Positions 1 to 13,749 of a DNA stretch of 64,000 nt are shown here, piece after piece. The notes below the pieces were generated by a model. It had not been told where the DNA came from, did no database searches, and saw only the letters and a program-made list of their open reading frames with translations. Source of the DNA: Albugo candida (Eukaryota > Oomycota > Peronosporomycetes > Albuginales). Numbering within the stretch: the stretch's first letter is position 1; the number at the start of each line of letters is the position of its first letter. A program made the translations under genes and the position numbers. The DNA lies in assembly GCA_040437565.1 (NCBI GenBank), contig JBDOQK010000034.1, positions 248,001 through 312,000 on the forward strand. The letters are read 5' to 3'.

Positions 1-87
1 TCTGGTATTGAGCCTCGCAAAGTTTACGCCAGCTACAATGAAACCGAGAACAAACCAAAGACTTGGGGAAAACTCTGATACAAGGAA
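1..87 (-). CDS. Possible partial gene running off the left edge, membrane segment
   Basis: On the minus strand an open frame enters after a good splice acceptor (TTTCAG at 88) and stays open to the window edge. It reads a hydrophobic stretch, PSLWFVLGFIVAGVNFA, that looks like a transmembrane helix, followed by basic residues. A donor of exact GTAAGT type lies at 117-112, which would make a 30-b intron; exons of this size and introns this short occur elsewhere in the window. The upstream exon could not be fixed, and the plus strand is also open here for 25 codons, so both strand and existence are uncertain. No family recognised. Confidence 0.3.
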
Positions 88-361
88 CTGAAATCGAGAG
101 AGAGTGGTGAGACTTACCAGATACAGGCAAGTACTTGGTCGTCTTATATAGTTTTCAGCAGCAAAACGTTAGGCTATGCATACCATGCTGCAAGTCGTTG
201 AGCATCCTACGGCTGTGTTCATCCTCAGAGAAGCTGGTTACCCTATCGAATCGTACAGCAGCAAAAAGTCTGTGAAGCGGAGAAATCGAAGGTACCGGTC
301 AAATATACCTGAGTTTGACCAGGATGTCAATGGGACGAATAAACTGAAGGATTTGATGTAA

Positions 362-1829
362 AACGAAGAATCTGCAAGCCTTGGCAGATAGTTATACTGA
401 ACAAAGCTTGTAGGAAGGTGAAGGTCGTCCGTCTTCAACTATCACAAATCACTTCAAGTGAGAAGCAGCTGATTACCTGGTAAATATTCCCGCACCGAAC
501 AGCTAAATTTTGCAGCAAGGAAAAGGGCTACAGGACGTAGGGTTTCAAGGGCACAGAAGAATTAGTAGCATATGATGTATTCTTCTATGATGGTGTTACC
601 AATTGATGATTTGAAAACCACTTCTTTTTGGAGATTTGAGCATTTTGGGTCGGCATCCAAGCTCAGATTCTTGTCAACTGCGCGAGTGTACACGAGCATG
701 ACGGCCTCGGCTACAGTAGACGAGCAAAAAATATCAGTTTAAACATTTAAATATGTAAGCTCTTCGCGCTGCATATAGTTATTGATCTTGCAAGATGTTT
801 TTTTCATCATTTCGTATTGCAATCGATTGTATCAATTCAAAGAACAACTTTTTTCTCTCCTGGGGACGACACTTTCTAAAGCTAAGGCATTTTGATGGGG
901 TCAGCATTTTTTGCTGGTAAAATGAAGTAATGCATGAAAGTATCTAAAAAATCGCAGCGCTGATAACCATGTGATTTTATTCCGAACTCAGCTAATCACA
1001 TTCAAAAGTCAAAATTATAGTGCTTTCTCACTGCATAGTTGCGGTATGCGACCAACAATTCATCATCTTTTTTTCAGCCATTTCTGATGAGAAAATAAAA
1101 ACGACTTTGACTGCACACAAGAAGAAACCATCACGATTTTTAGTGGAATGGAAATGTAGGTAGATGTATGAGAGCCATGCATTGATAAATTTCATCAGCT
1201 TGCTGAAAACCCGATTCTGCACAAGTAATTACGGTGCTGATTATCATTTTTTGGAGCTTTTTCTCTTGAGAGTCCTAGTGGTTCCATGGGAAACTAAACA
1301 CCATCTTATCAACGCGCTGGGTTTTTATAGGAAATTTCGGCATTCCCTTATGAGCGATTGCTTCCGTGGTAATGTGATGGATGCAGAACCGTGATTACGT
1401 TTCTCAAGCATGCATAGGAGCTATCGCTAATAGAATCCAGATTACGTTTCTCAATCAGCTTGACGATGCGACCATATGAATCTTCCATATGATTGTTCTA
1501 TGAAGGCTCCGCAATACTGAACGACTTAAAAGATTACGAATGCTTTAGTCAATCACAAATAGTTAACTACTTATTAGTCAAAAGCGAGCAATATCCACTT
1601 TAAGTAGACCGCTTCCCCGAGGACAATATCAAATAAAATAGATCCAGGGAATTTTAGAAGACCAGGAATAGCAATAAGTTTGTATCATTTCTATATCACC
1701 AGCTGCTTGTGGATTTTTAATGGCCGACAAAGAAGCCTTACAAGTTGCCAATAAGGATTTTTCGGTCATGCTTCAGCGATGGGAACAATGTAAGCAACTT
1801 CAGTTTGTAGAACATGACCATTCGGACAT
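362..1829. other. Intergenic stretch with no supported gene
   Basis: Only short open frames (under 80 codons, some starting at non-ATG codons) occur, on both strands and overlapping each other, with no recognisable domain. A 15-b word (gattacgtttctcaa) occurs twice about 48 b apart near 1393 and 1440. The base composition is AT-rich as in other intergenic parts. I see no tRNA, no repeat array and no mobile element. Confidence 0.5.
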
Positions 1830-2145
1830 CTAGTCACTGCAGGACCTCGTACTCTGAAAGGATTTGACGTGTGTGATCTCTGCCAAAAGTCTATCATTCA
1901 ACATCTGACGGGTCAACATTGTCTCAACATATCTCCTGTATACAGCACCGCATTGCTCTGATGAAAGAAAATGGTTGACGAGGAAGATAGATTCGCTGCT
2001 TGCAGACATACCAATTTGCTACGCGAAGTCGTGACATACTTGCATATTTCGACAGCATAAAAACTGAGCATCCAAACGGTTTGACACAGAAAGCAGCGTC
2101 TTGGACTTCTATTTCAGTAGTTGAGATCACTTCTTCACCCGTTCC
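1830..2145 (-). CDS. Candidate 3' exons, either of the giant secreted protein or of a small separate gene
   Basis: Two minus-strand open segments, about 2145-2040 and 1957-1830, join in frame across an 82-b intron with donor GTATGT (2039) and a pyrimidine-rich acceptor (TTTCTTTCATCAG, ending 1958). The joined peptide runs through VQDAAFCVKPFGCSVFMLSK and ends TRSCSD before a TAG. It lies directly downstream of the second Calx-beta domain of the giant gene and could be its real C-terminus through one more intron, but I could not find a junction that keeps frame. No domain recognised. An opposite-strand reading of 1830-1960 containing CDLC is an alternative. Confidence 0.35.
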
Positions 2146-2194
2146 TTTGCCATAGTATCATTGTCTGGTCGTGATTGAAGCAATAATGGCAGTT

Positions 2195-5100
2195 TCAGCA
2201 TACTTGCAGGCCGAAATCATCATCATCAATTCGCACCCGCGTCGTGTAGCGCTCGCCAAGTAACGGTTCCCCACCAATAACGTAGAGCCGAATCTTGAAG
2301 AATTTCGTGTCAAGTTCCCGACATTTATTGTCGACAATCGGAACTTGGATTTTAGCAAACATTCTTCCAGCCGGAAGCACCAGCTCTCCAGCAACATGTT
2401 GATAATCAGGACAATCTTTACGCTCATTCGGTAGCTTTGCCTGGCAATCTCGACATTCTGTTGCGCTAGCGCCTCTTGCATTTTCATCCTCAGTTGCATA
2501 CGCAACAGCGATGACTTGATTCACATCCTGGCTAAATCTTTTCACAATCACGATCGCTTCTGTTCCTCTCCCCTCGACACAATGGAACAGGGATGATGCG
2601 AAACCGATATGCAAAAAGTTGATGTCGTAAGCAAAAACTTGTCCGATCGGATTTGAGACCGAAGCTTGAGAGAACAATGGTGCCCCGCTCAACAGCGTGC
2701 TCCCACTCATATCGATCGCATGCCCGTACCGTGATTTGGACTGCTGACGTATGCACTGCAGCTTGACGATTTCGTATGGTGTCCATTGAGCTCTCGTCCT
2801 CGTGTCCGATGTAGCATCCGCATTTTGATCACGATTGACTTGACTTCTCTGAAACACGTACGTGCTTCCCATCTGATTTTCTTCATTGAAAATACGATCC
2901 GCTTCACGATATAATCCATGTCCAGGAGCAGACACGACCGCGAATCCGCTCGATGAATCGATTGCGACATCAAAGCTAAATTCATCGCCACTCTGTTTAT
3001 CTGTAGAAGTCAAACGGCTTTCCAATTTCCAATAAATCGATTCATCGCATAGACTATCGGAGCACTCTGACGCACTGCGGGAAAAGATATAGGCAGCTCC
3101 GGCATTCGGAGTGGCAGCAAACTGATGAGATATATCCCAGTCAAACTGAACATCATCAAAATTGATGTGACCCCAGTATTGACTGCTTGAGGCATCCACA
3201 ACACATAACTGAGCGCTTTTTCTCTGGAATGTAGCGACGTTCCACCGAACGAGCTNNNNNNNNNNNNNNNNNNNNNNNNNNNNNNNNNNNNNNNNNNNNN
3301 NNNNNNNNNNNNNNNNNNNNNNNNNNNNNNNNNNNNNNNNNNNNNNNNNNNNNNNAATGGTGCCCCGCTCAACAGCGTGCTCCCACTCATATCGATCGCA
3401 TGCCCGTACCGTGATTTGGACTGCTGACGTATGCACTGCAGCTTGACGATTTCGTATGGTGTCCATTGAGCTCTCGTCCTCGTGTCCGATGTAGCATCCG
3501 CATTTTGATCACGATTGACTTGACTTCTCTGAAACACGTACGTGCTTCCCATCTGATTTTCTTCATTGAAAATACGATCCGCTTCACGATATAATCCATG
3601 TCCAGGAGCAGACACGACCGCGAATCCGCTCGATGAATCGATTGCGACATCAAAGCTAAATTCATCGCCACTCTGTTTATCTGTAGAAGTCAAACGGCTT
3701 TCCAATTTCCAATAAATCGATTCATCGCATAGACTATCGGAGCACTCTGACGCACTGCGGGAAAAGATATAGGCAGCTCCGGCATTCGGAGTGGCAGCAA
3801 ACTGATGAGATATATCCCAGTCAAACTGAACATCATCAAAATTGATGTGACCCCAGTATTGACTGCTTGAGGCATCCACAACACATAACTGAGCGCTTTT
3901 TCTCTGGAATGTAGCGACGTTCCACCGAACGAGCTCCATTTTCTCTCGGCATTTTCCAGTTTGCTTGTATTCCGTGGTGCCTCCAACGCGCAATTCTGCA
4001 TAGAGAACAAGAATATCGCATCCTCCACCTAGTTTGAAGGATATCCAATTTCCATGAATCACAAATGGCTGAGAGCAAAGTTTTCCTTGTGGGCCATCAC
4101 CCTGGATACTTCCTGCTCGGTTTTCACCGGGAAGAGTATAATTCGAAGCTCGACATTGAGATCCAGGGAAAGAGCAAAGACTTAATTCAGTGGAATTTTT
4201 GCCTCTACCAGGTCGGGCTTCATACGTTCCAACCCAGTAACGTCCCTGTGGATAAGCTCGTTGTCCAATGCTTTCCAGAGAGTACAAACCGTAATCGTAA
4301 GTACTAACGCGATCGTAGACATTGTCTCCAAATGTCGGCTGTTGATCAAATGCTGTTCCGGTTGTGAGCCATCCGGTTAGATCTCCTGTCTCAAAGTCCC
4401 ATGTTGTTGTCGTGAGAGCGTTGGAAGCCGGTGCGCCAATGATTAATAGGTCGTCGTCCAAATCGATACTAGAGCCGAAGCGATCGCCAAAATTCCCGTC
4501 CGGCGCTTCTAAACGAGTCTCGCATTCCCATTCACCTAGCATTTTTCTCTCTTCGACATGTATCTGATCGGAAGGATCAGCTACGTATGCACTGCTTAGT
4601 GATTGACACTCATCACATCCAAAACCTTTCCAAGAAGCTTCTAGCAAGGGCACTGTCATAAATGCATCCCAGAACGTCAACATCCATTGATGTGTCAAGT
4701 TATCGCTCATCTTCGAAACCTTTATCCGGTGAAGTAAATTTAGGTGCCTCAACGCATCCCCAACATCTCTTGCTGAAGAAGTGAATCCAAGGCGCTGTGT
4801 AGTCTTTCGGCCGCCTCGGTACATCAGTGTAAGTCTAAACTCTCCATAGAGAATTGCTGTATCAGCTCGCAGCTCGATTGTCTGACGTTGTGCTTGGAGA
4901 GAGCATAAGTAAACAGCGCCTTTGCTTAAATAAGTGCGATCAGCTTTCACATCATCATTCTCCTTTACCGCTTGCGCTGTTGCTAATGGAGCGCCTACAG
5001 CAATCATGCGATCAGAGACTGACACCGAGAATCCAAAGTGAAAAGTTGATTGAAATTCATCTTCTAATACTCTGTGTAGTACACGATCCACGCATGTTAT

Positions 5101-8100
5101 CTCTGAAATGAAAGCCCAATCCAATATTCCACGGTGGTATACGAAAACTTTCTCGAGACCGACTGCACCAACGACTGCGAGATCCCCCCAAAGGCCGACC
5201 GTACGAGGACCTCCGTATCGATGGGAAGACGCGGAGGCCAGATTGTGAGTGAGTCGAGATTCCAGAATCCAATTTATAGGCTGATGCTTCTGACTTTTGT
5301 AAATAACTGCATGAGGATGCCTTCCTGGACTTCCGATTATTGCACGGAGACTTTCAAAGGTACAGTCGAGCGCTACAGAAGCTCCAAATTCCTGACCTTC
5401 CAAACATTCCGGCGGTACTAATTTGCTATGTAGTTCCCAATATCCCACTCGAAGAACAAATGTGTACACAGCGCCACAGGAAGTAGTGCGTCCGTCAACA
5501 TCGAATCTCTCTTTTGGTGCACCGATAAGCGCAATCCCGTAAATATCGCAAACACTAACACAAGCGCCAAATTCTGCCATTAACTGACGACTCTTTCCGG
5601 CATGAAGAAGCCCCAAGCTGATACGGGTACCGGAACCTCCATCTCCATTATCTTGAATAGTTAAAGTCGACCATAGAGACCCGGGAGAGCTTGGATGAAT
5701 TCCTGGAGAGGAAAGCCGTAATGTGAATTTATCATCGGGCTCTTCGAGTGCATAGTCATCAATCGTTTTAAATTCAAAGCTTTGGGAAATTCCGTCGCCG
5801 ATGTTTTCAAAATAAAGCTTCTTAGAGTCGACCACATAGTCTGAAAGACCTGCATTATCATACGTGCCATCATGCCACAATGAAGCTTCTTTTTTCTTCT
5901 CAATGTCATTGAAGACAGCGTGACTTTCATCCCATACTAATTTGCGAGTAGAATCGTCCTCTGGTTCGTGTGAAATGTATACATCTGCCGAACGGAGTGC
6001 GTTAACGTCCTTTGCGAGCAACTCGCGATGTATGACAGGAATTTTGATCGTATCGCCTTCAATGACTGTGTATGTATCGGATGAAAAACCAAGAGCGAGA
6101 ACATTCAGATCAAATGCAAATGCATCTCCAGCTGGATGATCTCCAATGATGGCGGTTCTGCCATAAATGGCTATCGCCGCACCATAATTGTTCAGCTGCT
6201 TGAATCTCGGTCGTAACGTTGCCTGCTCTATCCATTTATGGTTGCTTCTTTCAAACACATACACACTGTTATCTAGCCTTGGTGAAGGTTGCTGAACCCA
6301 TTCCGTCTTGATCCTTGGCACAGTACACGTTTCAAAGCCGCAAGTTGTTTCTTCGACATTGAGTAAGGAGGCCCCCTGGTCAGCCCCAAAGGTCAAGAGC
6401 CATGAGATACCATTCAGATCGGTTGTACGACTCACCGATACATCTTCTATCAGCAGTTCTTGATGTAGAATGGCCTCCATCGTGTTGACATCCACATTAA
6501 ATTTGATCGGTTGGGTCTCGAGCCGGACGATTTGCTTGCGTTTGTTGACATCTTGGACCTTTCTGCAAGAAAGACGGAACTCATCCTCACCATATGAATC
6601 GTATGGGGAAGAATCTATTGTCGTGATGCGAATATGCTGGATAGGATCTGATAATTTGTGAGTAGATTTCGGAGATTCTAATGCATTCACTATGATAATA
6701 TTTCTCGATACTGAAACTTTACGTCCAAAGCGATCGTTTGGTGACGTGTTCAAGCCGACCAGCATCGTCTCCATCGTAAAGTATATTAGTCCTGGATCTT
6801 CTCGTACAAAGACGAAAGCAGCGCCGGTATTGGAGCCTACCACAAGTGTCGTGATCTCGGTCATATCAAGAGCCACATCACAGCCGAAAAAGTCTCCCGC
6901 ATATCCATGAGTCTGTGAGAGCTCCTGTTGTAGATTATAACGATTCTGGTTGATGTCATAGTCGTAAATAAACACTGAGCCAGGACTCGATACTGATCCT
7001 GGTGCTCCGATTGCGATTGTCACTTTGGATGATTTACCTGAAATGGCAATTGCTTCACCAAATCGACGTGGCTGTAATGAAAGAAGCGTTTGGAGCGTTT
7101 GTAGTAAGATCCAAGAATCATTTCCCGGGATGTATTGGTAAATGTATACCCGACCAGTATTATTAGAGGATGCCGGTGCCCCGACTACGCCAAAAGTTTC
7201 GAAAATCGTGACGGATGCTCCAAATTCACGCACAAAAATGATATCAGTAGCTGGAATTTGAAGTTTTGCAGTTTGATTCCAATTCCCATCATTCATTTTT
7301 TTGAAAATGTATGCTGCTCCAGCCTGGGATCCTTGCACTTCTTGTCCATCCAAATGGAATGATCCCGAGCTCTCTTCTATAACATTGATGATTCCCTGGC
7401 TCCCTTGTTTGTACAGCGAAGACTTGTCAATTGTCAGTACATCGTTCCTTCCATATCCTCGACCAAATGCTTTCACTATTCGTATTGGCGCATTGGAGCA
7501 TAGACTTGTAAAATAAGATACTATCACACTATTCTCAGGTACATTCCATAAGCTAGAGAGGCTTTGCTGTAGTATTTGACGGTTTGCATTGAATGGTATA
7601 CGTTCGGTGCTTCTAAACTCGTTCTGTATTATGAATGAGCCTGCATCAGCGTCACAAATGATTGAGACGGAGCCAAAGTCAGCATAAGCAGCCGCATATG
7701 GAGCTCCAACAAGTATTACATCTTGATATAGTGCGATGCTCGACCCGAAACCATCATCAAGTCGCGTATCGGATCCCGTGATAGGCACTGCCGCCTGTTT
7801 CCAAATCCCTTCATCACGAGCATACGTAATAATCGACCCACTCCCCTTTCTACCGTCTTGATACGGAGGGTACATCTGATCCACATGAACACTGATTCGA
7901 ACATTAGTGCCGTGGAGAAGCTTTTGTTCTCGTCCGTCGGAAACCTTGACAATGATAACTGGAGAAAGTGATGGAATAGATTCGATTGATGAAGCAGCGC
8001 GATCCTCCTTTCTTGTGAATGTGATTTTCCAAATCATTGCATGCTTCTTTGTCAGCCGTGTCACTGTCACTTGATACATTGGAGCTACCACACTGATCAC

Positions 8101-11100
8101 TTGCTCAAGATGACGTGCACTGGCATCCACAGGAATGTCTTCTGTCATTCTGGTCGGTAGACCATTCATCCGAACATCGATTCGGTATGTTCCACTAGGA
8201 GGCACTTGACAATTTGTCAGTGTGCGGGTTGAAATCATCGCTCCGTAACCAATAAGCCCTTCACCCTTCGATACGAGCTGCTGGTACTCGTGCACAATGT
8301 CGCTCTTTTTGAAGGTTATGATCCAAGTGAGCTCCATCATGGCGCTTGGCTGTGTCCTTGTAATCTTTTCTACGCTTAATCCCAGGTCATCTAATAAAAT
8401 CGCTGCTAGCTGGACAGATTCAGCATCAACTGGAATAGATCGAGTTTCTTTGGCGTCATATTTCAAGGTGAACGATCCTGAAAGAATTGTTGGTTTGCTG
8501 ATAACAAGTGCCGATGGTGTTCCTTGTCCATCTCCGATTACTGCCTGCGCTCCTGTTAGCGATTGGAATGCAACAGCGAGAGCCTCGAAAGGACCTTCAG
8601 ATGACAAAAACGTTATGGTCCATACAAAAGCATTTCGGCTCTTGCTAAGATTGTTGATTTCTCTAGATACACTCACAGTGTTTTTACCGACACGCAAGTC
8701 GATCTCAATGATGACTGCGATCTGAATCGGATGATAATTGTAATAGATACGCCTCGAAGTCGGACCTGTACCAATACTCAACATGAACCATCCATCGATT
8801 GTCTCGTTTTCCGCCGCATCCGACAGAAGTTTTTGTACTAATGGGCGTTGTGTAGCTCGTGTCGAAATTTCTTGCACTTCATTGATGTAGGAAGACACAT
8901 TGGAGGTAAGGGTCAGCGATTGTATCGATATCACTTCCTGAAAGCGATTCGATTGAGCCCCAACAACGATAGTGTTGTTGTGTATCGCAACGCTCGTGCC
9001 CAGAATATTCCCAGTTGGGGGCCGTAATGCATACACTGATGAATGGGATACAATGACATGGGTCCAAGCTCTTAAGATCTCTCTTTCAATCTTCATTTGA
9101 AAATATATTCGATAATGATTGCCTGGTCCATCTAGAAATATGTCTGTAGATTTTGTGGCTCCACGCACTACGGGAAGGTGTTTTGTACCATGGAACCGTC
9201 TTCCAGGAGGATTCAAATGGATATCAGCATCTTGGATAGCAGTTCCAGCTGTATCAGAAGTCTGCGTAAGAATTCTGGCATCCCCGTCAAGGGTGAGAGA
9301 CGATGTGTCATAGTAATCCAACTGTGATGCATAATCTCCTCTTCGAACAGTGTACTCAAAGTAAAGAGTAGTCTTATTATTATTTTGACCGACATAATCC
9401 GCATAGCGGTTTAGTAACAACCCGGTATCACGACTATGAAGTGATAGTTTGAGCCTCACTGCACCCTCTCCGAGTGTCACGTAGACTGGAGACGAAAACA
9501 CAATCTCTATCGTAACGATCTCACCAAAGGTGTAATCACGATCGGATCCAACAACCTGAATCAGTTCAATAATTGGTTTTCTTCCATCCACAGAGATTTT
9601 TTTATTGTGACCAAGGCTTCCTGGCGTCGACGGTAATGGTAGCTTCAGATAAGCAGTTACTGATGGAATGTCTGCTTGTTGAAATATAGAGCAAGCATGA
9701 TCGTCAGCGGTGTGTATCGTGTCCAGTGAATGCGAGTCTCTGTAGTCCAACCTCATAGAGTAATCATTCTCTTCAATAATGTACAAAAATCGCAATGTAG
9801 TGGAGCCGGAGCCGGCAGAGTAAGTGGCTGGCAGCGACATCGATCCTGCATTGAGCCACAATACCGGAAATCCTTGCACTGTAACGTGACCCGAGAATTC
9901 TACATCAATAGTGATCACATCACCGCATTTATAAATACCATCCGGTAGTGGTGACGTAATCGATAAAACATGAGGCACAAAGGTCGTATTGATGCGGAAG
10001 AGCTGATTTTGCCATTGACCGAATGGAATTGGAGGCATCGGAAGCGCCAGAATTGCGAATGTTGTGGGAATGGATGAGAACCTTTTGATCGAGCATTGTT
10101 CATCACCAAACGATAAGGCATCATTTGATTCGTACGTCAAGTCCATGTGCTCGTCTCCAGATTGAATCACATACGTAAACCATAATAGCTTTCGGTTTCC
10201 TTCGAAAAACCCTCTGCATGGGACCTTCTGACCGTCTTGCGATGTGTTTAAGAACAATGTTGGGCCGGTACAAGAACGAGTGCTATGAGCTGGTACTATC
10301 GTCACAGGACTGCTCCATTCGACAATAATATCGATCACGTCGCCAATAACAAACATGCCGCCATTAACGGATGGGACTAAATTAGTAGAGTAGACGCGTG
10401 AAACCATAGGTGGTGTTGGATCGATATGAATGCCACTAGGCATCACATCTACTCCTTCCAGAGACGAACTAACCGGATCTCCATTGAAGTTGACAATATT
10501 GCAGCCGGAATCGCATACAATCGAGGCATCATCCAGCTTATTGAGACGAAGAGTTGTGTCGTAGGTGCCAACAATGTATTGGAATATCAGCGTTATGGAC
10601 TTTGATCCTGAAATATACAGAGCGGTGGCCTGAGAATTGAGTAGTAGAGTGGGTGTCCCAGTGACCACTACTTCACTAGTGAATGTAAGATTGAGCCGTA
10701 TGACATGTTTGACTCCATAGGAGCCTAAAGGCACATCAGCCCACAGACTTTCAATTGAGGTGCTCTCGGCAATACCGGGATCAATATTCGGTGCGTTTAT
10801 TATAGGTGTTGAGAGCAGCAATGCGGCATCCACAATCGGCATTTGGGCTTTCCGTCGGATTGTAGCACCACATAAAGTTATTGCTCTTCTTGTAGTATAC
10901 GTCATGCCTTGAATAGCTTGATCACCAAGTCGTACTTTGTATAGAAATGTTAGAACTGATGTGCCACTTCCTCCATTGTATTCTGCAAAGCGCTCAATTT
11001 GTCCCACGGATAGCGATATTCTAGGAGTTCCTTTATCTGTGTTCACGACGACCGGAGAAGTGAAAGTGATAGAGATGGGGACTGAATCGCCGGGATACAC

Positions 11101-13620
11101 CGTCACACCCACAGTGTTGCCAGCTGAAATGCTATTGATTGATGGAGTAGCAGAGTCCAGGAGGATCCGGGCGTTTTCGTACAAGGATTTATGGTTTTGT
11201 GAGGACTCCGATAAAGAAGTCTGAGCATCAGAGGAGTTGTAACCATGACGGATATATCGTTGAATAGAGCCCCCATTCAATTCAAGTGCATTATCGTCGC
11301 GATAATTCAGGAAAGAGTTTCCAGTGAGATCATGTCTGTCGCCCACAGCAACAGTGTATCGAAAAGTGAGTTTGAACGACCGATTGCCCGAGAAATAATC
11401 AGCTGGCTGCTTGATAGGACCGCTTTCTAAATAAAGTCGAGGAAGGCCCTGAACCATGACAGGCTTAGTGAATGTTACTTGAATCAGGATAATGTCGCCA
11501 GGGCAATAGATGCCATCGACAGAGTCGGAGGTAACTCCAACATGAGAGTCTACTTTTGGATCCGTAGTGTCGATTCGTATTTGGTTCAAGGAACGGAGGG
11601 TATTTGGATTTGAAATGTCCATCATAGTTGCAGCAACTGTGCTCGGCTCCATGGAGTATCTTTTTATGGATCCACCATTCAGCTCAATCACCGGCCGCAC
11701 GTCCAAGATACCGGCTTGATCACCTTGCTGTACAACATACGAAAATACGATTGTGGACGTATTATTACCACCTGATAGGGTTGCTCGCCGAGCTGGATCG
11801 GATCCACCAACGTTGTCCAAAATGACAAAGAGGAAGGGAAGCCCATACACTGCGACCTCGGCCGAGTATTTGACCTGTATGTAGATAGTTTCTCCGACTC
11901 CGTACTCTCCATCATCAGGTGTCGAGCATTGGATAGACGTGATAAACGGTGTAGATGTGTCGATACTGATAAAACTTTCGATCAAGGAAGCAGGGCTATC
12001 TAGAGGAGGTAGAGTGAGAGTGGCTGGAATGCCGTTGCGATCGGAAATCTCGCCTCCGTTGGGGATCAAGGAGGTAGCTGATGCATACTGCAAAGCATTC
12101 GTAAGATCGTTCGGAGAGACTGTGTACTGAAACAAAAGATGCCGTGACCATGTGCTGAGTGTCACACACGTTGCAACGCTAGGAAGTGAGGATGCAGCCA
12201 GTATCAGACTTGGTGTGCCTGTAGCTAGTACTTCATCTGAGAAAGTTACTCGAACAAAAAGAATAGTGCCAGCTCCATACGGTGTCGTAAATGATGGAAG
12301 AGGTTTCACATCAACTTTTTGCACGACTACTGGTGGTGCATTGATCGAATTCACGGAAACTGAGGTAGTAATCGCCATGCTTGGTACATATACTGTATCT
12401 ACTACTGTTGTGGACGTTGAGACCAGATTACCACCTGCATCAAGAATCTCTACATGGGGCTGTTGACGCATAGGTTCACCATCGGAGAAGCCGTATAAGA
12501 GTGGTTCCACAGAAATTCTGGCTGGGGAACCAACGGCTACGTCGAATCCTGGAGACAGGATGGAGATAGATGTTTCCATCAGATCTCCAGTATCATTTGT
12601 CTTGTACAATGCAAATGACAGGGTGTAGTTCGATCCAGCTTTGTCGATGTTTAAATTACGAAAAACTGCAAGCCCACGTTGCACCTTTGCTGTCGAAAAT
12701 GCTTCAGGTTGTATTTTTCCATTGTACGGATTTGGTGATAAACTAATTCGCACCAAATTTTGTGCTTCATCATCCGGAACGTTGCCACCTGCATCTGTGA
12801 CTTTTAACACGGGCTGAGTACTAAAAGCACATCCTCCTATTGCTGCACTCGGACTTTGGATCACCTGAAGGATCCTACCCTGACCAGGTTGTACACATAG
12901 AGGTTTTGTTTCGACTATGGATCCCCCGACAAGATAATGGTCGATAGTGTATCTCATTCTGTAAAAGCATCCCGCAGCGGTGATATACAAGCCCGAGAAT
13001 CTGGCTCGTCCATTTGATACATTTGCCATGACGTTCGCTGTAGGGAGAAGCTGTCCACGAGAAGTACTTTGCGATAGCTCGACACGAACACTAGCTGTAA
13101 ATTCTTGGACAATGTTACCACCACGATCAACGACTGAAATGATCGGCTGAGGGTGGAAGGCTGTGCCTCCGAAAGCACTGACGCTGTCAGAATCAAGTAA
13201 GAGCTTATAAGCAGGACCCACTCTAACTTCAAATACAGTGGTCTCTGTTATCGAATTGTGAAGTGCGGAATATATAGATAGCCGGTAATCTTTCCCAGCC
13301 TTATCGATAACAAAATTACCACATTGAGCAATTCCATTTACGATTGGATATGAATTATGTTCGGGTTTCAATACTGCGGAAGAAGGCTCTGCTGATTTAA
13401 GGCTTAGCGATACAAATCCTGAATTTATTGTAGTCATAAAAGTATTTTTTTCATCGACCAAATGGACAATTACAGCACTGGTATAAATTTCTCCCGCCGT
13501 CATTGTGATCGGTTGTCGTACTACCTTTAAGATTGTTTCCATTCGTATCATGTAGAGCAAAGTAAAAATAAGAATAATAGTGCATCTCCACCGCAAGCTA
13601 ATAGTCACACTCATTGTCAT
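2195..13620 (-). CDS. Giant secreted adhesin-like protein with Ig-like, FG-GAP and Calx-beta repeats
   Basis: Single-exon gene interrupted only by an assembly gap. Removing the gap and the duplicated 580 b gives 10,746 b, 3,581 residues. Residues about 8-25 (TIILIFTLLYMI) look like a signal peptide or anchor. Residues 30-470 hold filamin/Big-like repeats (each with QPV/I..V.D.GGN), about 450-1480 a run of roughly nine 80-120-residue beta repeats with ..GD.I.I.V.F..PV, about 1500-2500 FG-GAP/integrin-type repeats (FGSSIAL..VILVGAP), about 2507-2660 a Calx-beta domain, then more FG-GAP, about 3070-3270 a lectin-like W.GHINFDD domain, and about 3440-3581 a second Calx-beta. The architecture implies an extracellular, Ca-binding adhesion protein; that role is inference. 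No C-terminal membrane anchor is visible, and the 3' end may extend by introns. Confidence 0.8.
2676..3935. repeat. Assembly gap (3256-3355) flanked by a 580-b identical direct duplication
   Basis: Bases 2676-3255 reappear, identical by eye, as 3356-3935, either side of 100 N. Both copies lie inside the giant secreted protein gene. This is what unmerged overlapping contig ends look like; joining 3356 to 2675 restores one uninterrupted frame, which strongly supports an artefact rather than a tandem duplication. Confidence 0.85.
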
Positions 13621-13749
13621 CCATCAATGATGCAATAATGAAAAGAGCATGGATACTGGACAGTCATTTGTGTCCTCTCGTGATATAGTGTCTGTACATA
13701 AATGTATTGTAAACACAAATCCAACACCAAATTCGACATTTGCAAAAAC
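13621..13749. promoter_or_regulatory. Divergent promoter between the giant secreted protein and PRPP synthetase
   Basis: Only 129 b separate the minus-strand ATG at 13620 from the plus-strand ATG at 13750, so both promoters and both 5' leaders must lie here. No TATA box is obvious. Inference from gene positions. Confidence 0.45.

Noticed and set aside
1164-1394. 76-codon plus-strand frame with a segment faintly like the end of a retroelement reverse transcriptase
   Set aside because: The resemblance covers about a dozen residues, there is no other element part around it, and the region looks like ordinary AT-rich intergenic DNA.
1826-1965. Plus-strand reading with CDLCQKSIIQHLTGQHC suggesting a zinc finger
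   Set aside because: It is only 45 codons and antisense to a better-supported spliced minus-strand reading; the rest of the zinc finger is missing.
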